64,000 nt of DNA. Origin: Sulfurovum sp. UBA12169. GTDB lineage: Bacteria; Campylobacterota; Campylobacteria; Campylobacterales; Sulfurovaceae. Location of the stretch: assembly GCA_002742845.1 (NCBI GenBank), contig DLUH01000005.1, positions 556,485 to 620,484 on the forward strand, written 5' to 3'. Positions 51,050 through 60,113 of this stretch are shown here, in pieces; within the stretch, counting starts at the first letter, position 1, and each line of letters starts with the position of its first letter. The notes beneath the pieces were generated by a model. The model worked only from the letters and a program-made list of their open reading frames with translations. It did no database searches and was not told the origin of the DNA. Both the position numbers and the translations under genes were made by a program.

Positions 51050-52114
51050 GTGAAAGAACGCTATCCTACCAAAAAGATCTATGTCGGCAGTGTGGGGGTG
51101 GGGGGCGATGCGCCTATCTCGGTGCAGTCGATGACCTACAGTGACACGCACAATGTCGCTGCAACGGTAGAGCAGATCAACCGGCTGCATTTTGCAGGGG
51201 CGGATATGGTGCGGGTTGCCGTGCCTGCGATGGAAGATGCGCTGGCGCTTAAAGCGATCAAAGAGCAGATCTCGCTGCCGCTGATTGCGGATATCCATTT
51301 TAACTATAAGCTTGCGCTTGAAGCGGCAAAATGGGTAGATTGCATCCGGTTTAACCCCGGCAATATCGGTGAGAAAGGACGCATCAAAGAGATCGTCAAA
51401 GCGTGTCAGGAGCGCTCTTTGCCTATACGCATAGGGGTCAATGCGGGTTCGCTTGAAAAAGAGTTTGACCAAAAGTACGGTGCAACCGCCGAGGGAATGG
51501 TGGCGAGTGCGGAGTATAACATCAAATTTTTGGAAGATTTGGGATTTACCGATATCAAAGTTTCCCTGAAAGCTTCTGATGTGGACAGGACTGTGGATGC
51601 CTACAGGATGCTGCGCCCCAAAAATAACTACCCGTTTCATCTGGGGGTGACCGAAGCGGGGACGATTTTTCATGCGACGATCAAATCCGCCATCGGCTTA
51701 GGCGCGCTTTTGCTTGACGGGATAGGCGATACGCTGCGTGTCTCCATCACGGGGGAGCTTGAAGAGGAGATCAAGATAGGGCGTGCCATCTTGAAAGATT
51801 CCGGTCGTGTCAAAGACGGGCTTAACATCATCTCCTGTCCTACCTGCGGCAGGATAGAGGCCGATCTGGTCAGCGCCGTAGCGGAAGTGGAAAGAAGAAC
51901 GGCGCATATCACAACGCCGATGGATGTTTCGGTGATGGGATGCGTGGTCAATGCCATAGGCGAAGCCAAACACGCCGATGTCGCCATAGCCTACGGAAAA
52001 GGCATGGGGATGGTGATGGTCAGAGGCGAGGTGGTGGCAAAACTTCCCGAAGCTGAGCTGGTTGATAGGTTTGTCGAAGAGGTTGAAAAGTTTGCGAAGC
52101 AAAATGATGAGTGA
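51050..52114 (+). CDS. ispG: 4-hydroxy-3-methylbut-2-enyl diphosphate synthase
   Basis: IspG (GcpE) is the 4Fe-4S enzyme that makes HMBPP in the non-mevalonate isoprenoid pathway. The 354-residue protein has the TIM barrel ([32 protein letters not shown]) and the cluster Cys in [13 protein letters not shown] and [11 protein letters not shown]. The frame is open upstream through the right array of element 3 to an ATG at 50963, but GTG 51050 behind AAAGGAG gives the normal N-terminus [13 protein letters not shown] and length. Its stop codon lies in another heptamer array. Confidence 0.95.
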   Translation: MKERYPTKKIYVGSVGVGGDAPISVQSMTYSDTHNVAATVEQINRLHFAGADMVRVAVPAMEDALALKAIKEQISLPLIADIHFNYKLALEAAKWVDCIRFNPGNIGEKGRIKEIVKACQERSLPIRIGVNAGSLEKEFDQKYGATAEGMVASAEYNIKFLEDLGFTDIKVSLKASDVDRTVDAYRMLRPKNNYPFHLGVTEAGTIFHATIKSAIGLGALLLDGIGDTLRVSITGELEEEIKIGRAILKDSGRVKDGLNIISCPTCGRIEADLVSAVAEVERRTAHITTPMDVSVMGCVVNAIGEAKHADVAIAYGKGMGMVMVRGEVVAKLPEAELVDRFVEEVEKFAKQNDE

Positions 52115-52137
52115 AAAATTAAGAGTGAAGAGTGAGG
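52110..52137 (+). repeat. 7-bp array between ispG and dnaB supplying a ribosome binding site
   Basis: AGTGAAA, AATTAAG, AGTGAAG and AGTGAGG run from the ispG stop codon (TGA inside the first unit) to just before dnaB. The last unit and what follows give GAGGAG at 52134-52139, five bases before the dnaB ATG, so the repeat now serves as the Shine-Dalgarno. Confidence 0.75.
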
Positions 52138-52144
52138 AGTTTTG

Positions 52145-53575
52145 ATGGAAAATATGTATAATCTCAATATCGAAAGGGCCGTACTTTCGTCGATCATCTT
52201 TGATCCTCAAACCTATGAGGAGATCGCAGCCAAACTCAAACCGCATGATTTTTATCTCCCCTTTCACCAATACCTGTTTGCAGCGATGGAGGAACTGAGC
52301 AAAGAAGAAAAACCCATCGATGAAGAGTTTTTGCGTTCCAAGCTGGTCTCAAAGGGTAAATTTGATGAAATTGCGATGCTTGACCTGCTTTCGGCAAATC
52401 CTATCACCAACACCGCCGCCTATCTTGCCGAGATCAAAGCCAAATCAAGCAAAAGAGCTTTGGCGACGTTGGCAACCGAGATCAAAAAAGTAACGATGGA
52501 GGATGATCTTCCTGCCGAAGAGATCATGAATCTTGTAGAAAAAAAACTCTACGAGATCACCCAAAACAGTACCGATGAAGATTTTAGAGAATCCAAAGAG
52601 ATCGCTTTTGCGATGATGGAAGAGATCGAGCGCCTTAAAGCGCTAGGCAATTCCAGGTTGATCGGGACAGATACGGGATTTAAAAATCTCAATGAAAAAA
52701 CATCGGGATTTGGAAAGGGAGATTTGGTCATCATCGCTGCACGGCCTGCGATGGGTAAAACCGCCCTGGTGCTCAATATGGCGCTTAGAGCCATCGAACG
52801 CAATGAAGGGGTGGCGTTTTTTTCACTGGAGATGCCTGCAGAGCAGTTGATGCTCAGAATGCTTTCAGCCAAAACATCTATCCCCCTTCAATCTTTGCGC
52901 GTGGGTGATTTGATGGATGAGCAGTGGAGCCAGCTTTCTGCTGCTGTGGATGAACTCTCGCGAAAGAAGCTTTTTGTGGATGACGGAGGGTACGCTACGA
53001 TCCATCATGTGCGAAGCAAACTAAGAAAACTCAAGACCCGGCATCCGGAGATCACGCTGGCGGTGATAGATTATCTTCAGTTGATGAGCGGCGAAGGCAG
53101 AGAAGGCCGACAGCAGGAAGTTTCAGAGATCTCCAGAGGGCTCAAGCAGCTTGCCAGAGAATTGCAGATCCCTATCGTGGCGCTCTCACAGCTCAACCGT
53201 TCGCTTGAATCCAGGGAAAACAAACGTCCGATGCTCTCAGACCTGAGGGAATCAGGAGCGATCGAGCAGGATGCGGATATTATTTTATTTGTTTACCGCG
53301 ATGATGTGTACCGTGAGGCCAAAGAGAAAGAAAAAGAGATGAAAGCCAGAGCTGAGGGCAAAGAGTACAGCAGCGACTTTAGAAAAAAACCCGAAGAGGA
53401 AGCGGAGATCATCATCGGAAAACAAAGAAACGGTCCGACAGGGACGGTGGAGTTGGTCTTTCAGAAAAAATACACCCGTTTTGTCGATGCCTCCCACTCT
53501 CCGGCTTTTGAGGTTGTTTATGAAGAGGGCAATGTGGACATGAGAGAAGGGCACATTGAAATACCTCACATCTAG
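52145..53575 (+). CDS. dnaB: replicative DNA helicase
   Basis: DnaB unwinds DNA at the fork as a hexamer. The 476-residue protein has the N-terminal primase-interaction domain (NLNIERAVLSSIIFDPQTYEEIA), a linker, and the RecA-like domain with Walker A ARPAMGKTAL (about 200-209), VIDYLQLMSG, ALSQLNRSLE and the arginine-finger region GKQRNGPTGTVELVF. ATG 52145 is preferred over a TTG one codon earlier. It is followed by comEC after 9 bp, the same order as in H. pylori. Confidence 0.96.
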   Translation: MENMYNLNIERAVLSSIIFDPQTYEEIAAKLKPHDFYLPFHQYLFAAMEELSKEEKPIDEEFLRSKLVSKGKFDEIAMLDLLSANPITNTAAYLAEIKAKSSKRALATLATEIKKVTMEDDLPAEEIMNLVEKKLYEITQNSTDEDFRESKEIAFAMMEEIERLKALGNSRLIGTDTGFKNLNEKTSGFGKGDLVIIAARPAMGKTALVLNMALRAIERNEGVAFFSLEMPAEQLMLRMLSAKTSIPLQSLRVGDLMDEQWSQLSAAVDELSRKKLFVDDGGYATIHHVRSKLRKLKTRHPEITLAVIDYLQLMSGEGREGRQQEVSEISRGLKQLARELQIPIVALSQLNRSLESRENKRPMLSDLRESGAIEQDADIILFVYRDDVYREAKEKEKEMKARAEGKEYSSDFRKKPEEEAEIIIGKQRNGPTGTVELVFQKKYTRFVDASHSPAFEVVYEEGNVDMREGHIEIPHI

Positions 53576-53584
53576 ACTTTTGGC

Positions 53585-54847
53585 ATGCAGCTGGAAAAAC
53601 CAAAACTTTTTTTAGACAGCAAAACCTTTGTGGGGGTGATGGGTCTTTTGATGGTTCTGTTGGCGGTGCGTCTCGCCTTTCTCTATCAGGAGTATCAAGC
53701 ATTTATCAATAAACCTTTTTTCTATACCCATGCGGATGTGCTGTTGTCTTACACTAAAAGCCAAAACGGCAAAACCTACCGGGTGTTGAAGCTTCGCAGT
53801 GATGAAGGGTTGACATTTTATACTACAAATTATCAGAAAAAAGATTTTCAACATGCCAGGGTGCACTTGCAGCTTTTGCCTGATAAGCGGATCACTTTTT
53901 GGGGGTATCTGGGGACGTTTTTTGTCAAGAGCCGTATCAAAACCATAGAGCATCTTCCCAAGACAGCCAAAGACACGCTGCTGCAAAAAGTGGCGTCGCA
54001 GCACCGGGGCAATCCGCTTGACTCTTTTTACAATGCTATTTTCTTTGCCACTCCTTTAGATCAAGCATTGAGAGAAAAGATCTCCATGCTCGGAATCAGC
54101 CATCTTGTTGCACTCAGCGGATTTCATCTGGGGATAGTGTGGGGGATTGTGTATGGACTGCTGCTGTTGCCGTACAGCATCGCACAGCAACGCTATTTTC
54201 CCTATAGGCATGCCTTGTTTGATGTGGGGCTGGTGAGTATCGTGTGTTTGGGGATTTATGTATGGTTTGTCGATTTTCCGCCCTCTTTGGTGCGTTCGTA
54301 TGCTATGGTCTTGGCAGGATGGATCGTTTTGCTTACAGGAGTTGAACTGCTTAGCTTTACATTTTTGACAACGATTGTATCGGCGCTTGCTGTACTTTTT
54401 CCTTTTTTGCTGGTCTCTCTTAGTTTTTGGCTTTCGGTGGCGGGCGTATTTTATATTTTTTTGGTGTTGCGCTATGTAAAACATGCCACTAAGTGGCTGG
54501 TGACTTTGGTGGTTATTCCTCTGGGCATTTTTGTACTCATGCTGCCTGTGGTGCATACCGTTTTTGGATTGACAACGCCCTATCAGCTTCTTTCGCCGCT
54601 GCTGTCGCTGCTGTTTGTTCCCTTTTACCCTTTGGCAATGGTTTTGCATCTGTTGCAGTGGGGTGATATGCTCGATGAACCTTTGGCATGGCTTTTCAAT
54701 CTCCCTCATGGCGGAGAACAGATGCTGTTGCCTTTGTGGGGGTTTGGTGCATATGTCCTGCTCTCTTTAGGTGCGGTTTGGAGCAGACCGCTGTTTTTAG
54801 CTACGCTAAGCGGGGCGACAGGGTACGGGGTTTACCTTTTTATCTGA
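53585..54847 (+). CDS. comEC: ComEC/Rec2-family DNA uptake channel, short form
   Basis: A 420-residue inner-membrane protein with the competence domain: HLVALSGFHLGIVWGIVYG (the HLxAxSGxHxG signature) followed by seven or more hydrophobic helices. It lacks the C-terminal metallo-beta-lactamase domain of longer ComEC proteins, as in other Campylobacterota. It probably carries single-stranded DNA into the cytosol during transformation. The two pseudopilin genes 5 kb upstream would fit the same process. Confidence 0.88.
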   Translation: MQLEKPKLFLDSKTFVGVMGLLMVLLAVRLAFLYQEYQAFINKPFFYTHADVLLSYTKSQNGKTYRVLKLRSDEGLTFYTTNYQKKDFQHARVHLQLLPDKRITFWGYLGTFFVKSRIKTIEHLPKTAKDTLLQKVASQHRGNPLDSFYNAIFFATPLDQALREKISMLGISHLVALSGFHLGIVWGIVYGLLLLPYSIAQQRYFPYRHALFDVGLVSIVCLGIYVWFVDFPPSLVRSYAMVLAGWIVLLTGVELLSFTFLTTIVSALAVLFPFLLVSLSFWLSVAGVFYIFLVLRYVKHATKWLVTLVVIPLGIFVLMLPVVHTVFGLTTPYQLLSPLLSLLFVPFYPLAMVLHLLQWGDMLDEPLAWLFNLPHGGEQMLLPLWGFGAYVLLSLGAVWSRPLFLATLSGATGYGVYLFI

Positions 54848-54878
54848 CAGATACATCCAATGAGTAAGCGCTTCATTG

Positions 54879-55694
54879 TCAAATATGTTTTATCTCTTCG
54901 TCTTTGTTGAGCAGGTCGCAAAACTTTAGTCCGTGAAGAAAAATCGCCCAGGAGATATAGATCCATAAAAAGAAAAAGAGCAGCGTGCTGATGCTTCCAT
55001 AGATGCTGGTATAGGTTTTGTTGTGGAGGACATAAAAGACAAAAGCACTTTTTGATGCGTACCATACCAAAGAGGCGATAAAAGAGCTTATGATCGCGGC
55101 GGAAAATTTGATAGGAATATTTGCAGACAGTTGGTAGGCGGTGTAAAAGATCATCCATGAGATAAAGTAAGGCAAAAAGTTGTAGAGATGTATGACGCTG
55201 GTGACGCTGCTCTTGTCGAGATACGTTTGTATAAACGCTGAGAAGTAAAACGAACTTCCCATCATTGAAGGGATGATCAGAAGGAGCAAAAGATAGGTCT
55301 TGATCGCACCCCAGACGGTTCGGGTCGGTACATTAAAGATATCATTGACGATATAGTCATAGTTCTTAAAGAACATAACGGCGGCAAAAGTGACATAAAA
55401 AGCGCCGACTGCTCCCAGTTTATCTGAGTTTGCCATAAACGTATCTATGTAGTTTATCACTTCTTTGGAATCCGTGGGCATCATGTTTGAAAATAACAGA
55501 ATTTTTATTTTATCGTACACAGAATCAAACAAAGGCAGCGTGGTAAAAACAAAAAAAAGGATAACCATAAGGGGGATGATCGAAAAGAGCGTACTCCAGC
55601 TGAGACTTGATGCGTAATGCCCCAATTTGTCATCAAAAAGATCTTTGAAAAAATCACGAAGAAAAACATAATAGTATTTTAAAAGGGATCTCAT
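54879..55694 (-). CDS. YihY/BrkB-family membrane protein
   Basis: A 271-residue membrane protein of the YihY (formerly RNase BN, BrkB) family with six hydrophobic helices. Signatures are YASSLSWSTLFSIIPLMVILFF at the N-terminus, VMFFKNYDYIVNDIFNV, and YGSISTLLFFFLWIYISWAIFLHG near the C-terminus. Transport or envelope roles are proposed for the family but unproven. The start codon lies in the loop of a 10-bp hairpin whose stem contains the AAAAGGG ribosome site. Confidence 0.87.
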   Translation of the reverse strand: MRSLLKYYYVFLRDFFKDLFDDKLGHYASSLSWSTLFSIIPLMVILFFVFTTLPLFDSVYDKIKILLFSNMMPTDSKEVINYIDTFMANSDKLGAVGAFYVTFAAVMFFKNYDYIVNDIFNVPTRTVWGAIKTYLLLLLIIPSMMGSSFYFSAFIQTYLDKSSVTSVIHLYNFLPYFISWMIFYTAYQLSANIPIKFSAAIISSFIASLVWYASKSAFVFYVLHNKTYTSIYGSISTLLFFFLWIYISWAIFLHGLKFCDLLNKDEEIKHI

Positions 55695-55708
55695 AAAAGA
55701 TCCCTTTT
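55681..55708 (-). promoter_or_regulatory. hairpin over the ribosome site and start codon of the brkB-family gene
   Basis: Read on the minus strand, AAAAGGGATC (55699-55708) pairs perfectly with GATCCCTTTT (55681-55690), leaving TTTTATGA as the loop. The likely Shine-Dalgarno AAGGG is in the stem and the ATG is in the loop, a layout that would block initiation until melted. Confidence 0.6.
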
Positions 55709-55832
55709 AGTGAAGAGTGAAGAGTGAAGAGTGAAGGGTGTCGATATGCCTTGCTGTACAATGCGTTTATTGAATAAAATAGAAAAAGAGTTTCTTTTCA
55801 ATAATTTTTCATTTTTCATTTTTCATTTTTCA
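55709..55832. mobile_element. gene-less heptamer element between the brkB-family gene and glcD
   Basis: Left array 55709-55736 (four perfect AGTGAAG units) faces right array 55805-55832 (four perfect TTTTTCA units) over 68 bp without a gene. The two arrays differ by an A/G exchange at two positions of the unit (AGTGAAG versus ATGAAAA-type), so pairing is partial. The left array abuts the hairpin of the brkB-family gene. Confidence 0.65.
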
Positions 55833-55854
55833 TTTTAAAAAAGCAAATGCTTTT

Positions 55855-57243
55855 TTAATTTGGCAGCCCCATTTTGCCCGGATTTAAGATATTGTTGGGA
55901 TCAAAGGCCTTCTTGATATCTTTGAACAAAGCAAGCTCCTCTTCGTTAAAAGCGATATTCATAAAAGGCGCTTTGCTCGTGCCTATGCCGTGTTCGCCGC
56001 TAAGGGTTCCGCCCATCTCTACAACAAGCTCAAAAATCTCTTGTATCGCATGATGCCCTTTTTCAAGCAGCGCTTCATCGGGATTGTCCAGCATGACATT
56101 GACATGAATGTTGCCATCTCCCGCATGGCCAAAGCACGGCACTTTAAATCCATACTTGTTGCCGACGGCATAAATACGTGTGAGCGCTTTGGGCAGCATG
56201 CTTCTTGGTACGGAGATATCTTCATTGAGTTTTTTGTTTCCAAAAATGGTGATAGAAGGAGAAGCGTTTCTTCTTGCATACCACAACTCTTCTCTTTTGG
56301 CTGCATCGTGGGCTACAACAAACTCCTGTGCCCCGTTTTCTTTGAATGATTTTTCTAGGATTTCCAGCTGAAAAGAGACTTCCTGTTCCACATTGCCGTC
56401 TACATCTCCGATCAGGAGCGCTCCGGCTTCTTCGGGCAAATCAACGCCTAATTTTTCTTTGACCGCATGAACAACCAAACTGTCTAGAAATTCCATTGCT
56501 ACGGGATTGGCTCCGGCTGCGAGTGATTTGAACACGGCATTCATCGCTGCTTCCACAGAAGGAAAAATTCCCATATAGGCTTTGGTAAATTTAGGTTTAG
56601 GGATAAGTTTAAGGGTGATTTCGGTGATAACGGCGAGGGTTCCTTCGCTTGCGATAAGAATGCCTGCGATGTTGTAGCCCGCTACATCCTTGATCGTTCT
56701 TTTTCCTGCGCGGATGATATCGCCGTTCGCACGTACCGCACGCAGCGCCATCACATAATCTTTGGTAATGCCATATTTAGCCGCGCGCATACCCCCTGCA
56801 TTTTCACTGACATTTCCGCCAAGCGAAGAGTACTGCTCGCTCGCCGGATCGGGCGGATAGAAAAGTCCTACCGCTTCTACCGCTTTTTGCAAGTCCATGT
56901 TGATAACTCCGGGCTGTACCACCGCTACCATATTTTCCATGTCTATTTCGAGGATTTTATTCATGTGCTTTTCCATCGCAAGCGTAATGCCTCCCTGAAT
57001 GGGGAGCGCGCCGCCTGTAAATCCTGATCCTGCGCCTCGTGGTGTGATGATGATATGATGGGTATTGCAGTATTTTAAAATCGCGCTGACATCATTTTCG
57101 TCTCGGGGAAAAACAACGGCATCAGGCTCAAATCGCGTACGTGTCGCATCATAGCTGTAAGCGATAAGATGAGCCTTGTCGCTATAGACATTTCCTTGGC
57201 CTACAAGTTCTTCAAAAGCTTTGATATGTTTTGTATCTAGCAT
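55855..57243 (-). CDS. glcD: GlcD-type FAD-linked oxidase (glycolate/D-lactate dehydrogenase)
   Basis: A 462-residue flavoprotein of the VAO/PCMH family that oxidises glycolate or D-lactate. The FAD domain has TPRGAGSGFTGGALPIQGG (about 69-87), YSSLGGNVSENAGGMRAAKYG and VAGYNIAGILIASEGTLAVIT. The C-terminal domain ends with HAGDGNIHVN, GTLSGEHGIGTSK and DPNNILNPGKM. No iron-sulfur domain is fused. It precedes the pgbA-like gene's position in H. pylori synteny (HP0508/HP0509). The substrate cannot be settled by sequence. Confidence 0.92.
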   Translation of the reverse strand: MLDTKHIKAFEELVGQGNVYSDKAHLIAYSYDATRTRFEPDAVVFPRDENDVSAILKYCNTHHIIITPRGAGSGFTGGALPIQGGITLAMEKHMNKILEIDMENMVAVVQPGVINMDLQKAVEAVGLFYPPDPASEQYSSLGGNVSENAGGMRAAKYGITKDYVMALRAVRANGDIIRAGKRTIKDVAGYNIAGILIASEGTLAVITEITLKLIPKPKFTKAYMGIFPSVEAAMNAVFKSLAAGANPVAMEFLDSLVVHAVKEKLGVDLPEEAGALLIGDVDGNVEQEVSFQLEILEKSFKENGAQEFVVAHDAAKREELWYARRNASPSITIFGNKKLNEDISVPRSMLPKALTRIYAVGNKYGFKVPCFGHAGDGNIHVNVMLDNPDEALLEKGHHAIQEIFELVVEMGGTLSGEHGIGTSKAPFMNIAFNEEELALFKDIKKAFDPNNILNPGKMGLPN

Positions 57244-57257
57244 GGTTTTCCTTCACT

Positions 57258-57340
57258 GTTTAACAAATGCGGCCAGCCGCATGAGCCAACTTCAGCCGTT
57301 GGCTCAGCGTTAGCGTAGGTTTTTGGGCTTTGCTCAAAAA
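57258..57340. repeat. cluster of hairpins between glcD and the pgbA-like gene
   Basis: Three inverted repeats in 83 bp: GCGGC/GCCGC (57270-57280), TGAGCCAAC/GTTGGCTCA (57282-57306, 9 bp perfect) and TTTTTGGGC/GCTCAAAAA (about 57320-57340). It is GC-richer than its surroundings. It may stop transcription of the gene ending at 57350 or be a REP-like or attC-like remnant. Confidence 0.5.
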
Positions 57341-57349
57341 GCATTCTCA

Positions 57350-58030
57350 TCAAATAGACCCCATCGTTTGATAATAATTTCCCTTTTTGCTGCTAAACCA
57401 TCCTGATTTTATCTCGTCAAAGTGCATAAAAAAAGGATATTGTCCTTGCGCAGGCATTCCGCTGATAGACTTTTGCCCCACTATCTTGCCCGAAAAAGGA
57501 TCAAGCAGTACAGCGCGCTCTTTATGCATGATGCATACAAGACCTACTTGATACATTTCGGCAAATTTTGCAAGGTTTTCTTTGGTGGGAACCTCATCGC
57601 CTTCTTGGGAAAGAAACAGGGCATACAGGTCCGGATGTATCCATGTTTTGGGGTATTGTGAAGTCATTTTGCTGTAGGTTTGGGCATCAGGGGCCAAGAG
57701 CAAGACGTTGTCATAGAGATATCCGCCGATCACTTTATCATTGGCGCGTACGGCGGTTTTGATACCGGGAAGACTGTCGTGATGTATGATAGGCATATCA
57801 ATAAGCACAGCGCTTCCCTGGGAAGAAGTTTGAGCCACACGATGAGTAACCGTATGAAGATTATCACTGTAGGTATGAACGACTACTCCGCTCATGCCAT
57901 TGATGGGAAGCGGTTGGTTTAGCGTAATACCTTTTTCTCCAACATGTGAAACAGTTGTTTGTACCGTCGACGGGAAAAAATCTGCAAAAAGCGGCAAGGC
58001 AGTCAAAAGCAATAGGGCTATTTTACGCAT
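57350..58030 (-). CDS. PgbA N-terminal-domain protein (plasminogen-binding protein homolog)
   Basis: A 226-residue periplasmic or surface protein with signal peptide MRKIALLLLTALPLFA and a beta-rich domain matching the PgbA N-terminal family: TTVSHVGEKGITLNQPLPINGMSGVVVH. Near the middle, LAKFAEMYQVGLVCIMHKERAVLLDPFSGKIV fits the same family. In H. pylori the homolog HP0508 binds plasminogen and also neighbours glcD. This protein lacks the long Lys-rich C-terminal half, so plasminogen binding is not expected; the ancestral role is unknown. Confidence 0.75.
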   Translation of the reverse strand: MRKIALLLLTALPLFADFFPSTVQTTVSHVGEKGITLNQPLPINGMSGVVVHTYSDNLHTVTHRVAQTSSQGSAVLIDMPIIHHDSLPGIKTAVRANDKVIGGYLYDNVLLLAPDAQTYSKMTSQYPKTWIHPDLYALFLSQEGDEVPTKENLAKFAEMYQVGLVCIMHKERAVLLDPFSGKIVGQKSISGMPAQGQYPFFMHFDEIKSGWFSSKKGNYYQTMGSI

Positions 58031-58169
58031 AGCGAATCCTTTATAATATAGAATGGGGTAGATTATACAAGTAAAATATTAAAAGTCTATTGAGATATGC
58101 CAATAGCTATGACGCGGAGGCTCTCTTTAGTTATTTAGGCTATAATAATGTTCCAATAAAAGGAGCGCA

Positions 58170-59465
58170 ATGAAATACCTCATAGTATGGATGTTGATGA
58201 TGCACATTTTATTTGGAGCAAAAGTGACGTATGAAAAATGGGAAAGCGGCATAAATTTTTCGCAGTATTTAAGCTCACGCAATGTTTCAGCGGCATTGTT
58301 GAATTCTATTTCAGAAGAGGATCAAACTTTTCTTTCAGATATTCGCGGTAATTCCCGCTATTATGAAGCCAAAGATGCAAACGGGACATTGCTTCATGCG
58401 CTTATTCCGATAGGTAAAGAGATGCAGATTCATCTTTACAGACAAGACGGCGGGTACGGTTTTGATATTATTCCTATCGAGTATAAAGAAAATGATTATT
58501 ATGGAAAAGTCGATATCAAAAGCAATCCTTATGCGGACACCATTGAAGCTGTAAATCAACAAAATATAGCCAAGAGGGTCGGCCAAGCCTTAAAGGGCGT
58601 TGTGAATACAAAAAAATTTCATCCGGGAGATGAAATCGATTTTGTCTATAACCAAAGGACGCGACTGGGCAAACTCAGTCAGATGCCCAATATAAAAGTA
58701 ATAAGAGCGGTTATGGGCAGCAAAGAACAGTTTATTTATGTGGATGATGACGGATACGGTTACGATGACACCCAAAAATCAATCTCTTATCAGGTCACAG
58801 GAAAGAAAAAAATTGTTTACACGCGTCGGGTTCCTGCTTCCGGACAGGAGGCTGTTTTTGGTATGCCTTTGCATAATGTGCGTGTTACCTCGGGCTTCTC
58901 TTACAGAAGATGGCACCCGGTTTTACGTCGTTACCGTCCCCACCAAGGGACTGATTTTGGTGCAAGGAAAGGTACTCCTCTTTTGGCTGTCAATGACGGA
59001 AAAGTCATAGATGCAGGATGGAGAGCGGGGTACGGCAACACAATCAGGATACAGCATGCAGGAGGGTATGTCTCTTTGTACGCGCATCAAAGCAAGATAC
59101 GCGCAAAAGCCGGGCAGTATGTCAAAAAAGGGCAAATTGTAGGGTATTCGGGCAACACCGGTGTAAGCTCGGGTCCTCATTTGCATTTTGGTTTGATGAA
59201 ACATGGAAGATGGATTGATCCGATGAAGGTATTGCGCAGAGAATCCAGAGCGGCAACTGTATTGAAAAAATTTACCAAATATGAAGATGTCACAAGCACA
59301 CAATATAAAAAAGTAGAAATCAAAGATGCCCAAAAATACAAAAAAGCATTATCGGTCTATCAAGATCAAAATGCCTCTTCTTATGTATGGGGAACAACAC
59401 AATTACAAAGCGTGCATCTCAAAGACAGAGAGAAGTTTGCCAATGATACACAAGAACGAGATTGA
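58170..59465 (+). CDS. M23 peptidoglycan peptidase (Csd3/HdpA-like)
   Basis: A 431-residue periplasmic zinc peptidase with signal peptide MKYLIVWMLMMHILFGA, two N-terminal inhibitory/LytM-associated domains (about 20-235) and a LytM (M23) domain with HQGTDFGARKGTP, the catalytic LHLHFG-type GPHLHFGLMKHGRWIDP. Length and placement beside the pgbA-like gene match Csd3 (HP0506), an endo-/carboxypeptidase that shapes the helical cell. It overlaps the NUDIX gene by 23 bp. Confidence 0.88.
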   Translation: MKYLIVWMLMMHILFGAKVTYEKWESGINFSQYLSSRNVSAALLNSISEEDQTFLSDIRGNSRYYEAKDANGTLLHALIPIGKEMQIHLYRQDGGYGFDIIPIEYKENDYYGKVDIKSNPYADTIEAVNQQNIAKRVGQALKGVVNTKKFHPGDEIDFVYNQRTRLGKLSQMPNIKVIRAVMGSKEQFIYVDDDGYGYDDTQKSISYQVTGKKKIVYTRRVPASGQEAVFGMPLHNVRVTSGFSYRRWHPVLRRYRPHQGTDFGARKGTPLLAVNDGKVIDAGWRAGYGNTIRIQHAGGYVSLYAHQSKIRAKAGQYVKKGQIVGYSGNTGVSSGPHLHFGLMKHGRWIDPMKVLRRESRAATVLKKFTKYEDVTSTQYKKVEIKDAQKYKKALSVYQDQNASSYVWGTTQLQSVHLKDREKFANDTQERD

Positions 59466-60042
59466 AAATTTTACACTTCATGCACTCAATGATGCAAAAT
59501 TTGTAAAGACCGCTTTGGCCAGATATGAACAAAACGGTATATCTAAAACATGGGAAGTCGTACAGGCACATGACAGTGTAGCTGTGCTTCTCTATCATGA
59601 AGAAAAAGATATTTTTGTTTTGGTTCGGCAGTTTAGGCCGGCTGTGTATGTCCACAACAATGAGGGAATGAGTATCGAACTGTGTGCCGGGATTGTAGAT
59701 AAAGAGATGACTTTGGAGCAAATTGTACAAGAGGAGATAGAAGAGGAGTGCGGCTATAGAGTTCCTTTAAAACAGATCAAAAAAATTACCTCGTTTTATA
59801 CGTCGGTGGGTTTTGCCGGAAGCAAACAGACGCTTTACTATACAACGGTCAATGATGCGATGAAAGTAAGCAAAGGCGGCGGTGTGGATAGTGAAATGAT
59901 CGAAGTGGTTGAGCTCCCCCTTGTTGAGGCAGAAAAATTAATGTATGATGAAACTATCGTCAAAACACCCGGACTCTTGTTTGCCTTTATGTGGTTTTTC
60001 ATGCAAAAAGAACAGTGCAACATACAGCCAAATTTTAAATAA
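59443..60042 (+). CDS. NUDIX hydrolase, UDP-sugar/NDP-sugar diphosphatase-like
   Basis: A 199-residue NUDIX protein. The box reads GIVDKEMTLEQIVQEEIEEECGY. It fits GX5EX7REUXEEXGU except for Met in place of the first Glu and Glu in place of Arg, as in the NUDT14-type UDP-glucose diphosphatases that carry LCAGIVDK. VRQFRPAVYV and FYTSVGFAGSKQTLYY are also typical of that group. ATG 59443 is preferred over an upstream ATG at 59326 within the peptidase gene. Substrate is inferred only. Confidence 0.8.
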   Translation: MIHKNEIENFTLHALNDAKFVKTALARYEQNGISKTWEVVQAHDSVAVLLYHEEKDIFVLVRQFRPAVYVHNNEGMSIELCAGIVDKEMTLEQIVQEEIEEECGYRVPLKQIKKITSFYTSVGFAGSKQTLYYTTVNDAMKVSKGGGVDSEMIEVVELPLVEAEKLMYDETIVKTPGLLFAFMWFFMQKEQCNIQPNFK

Positions 60043-60113
60043 CGCTCTGTCTGCCGCTTTGAAGGTTTATTCGTTGGGCAGAATAAACGTATCTTTTGCA
60101 GCAATAAAATAAC

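Noticed and set aside
57258..57314. Integron attC site and gene cassette
   Set aside because: The R' end reads GTTAGCG rather than GTTRRRY, the arms form separate hairpins, and no integrase is seen; kept only as a low-interest repeat finding.
59326..59442. 39-residue N-terminal extension of the NUDIX protein
   Set aside because: It would lie wholly inside the M23 peptidase gene and has no family similarity; ATG 59443 fits better.
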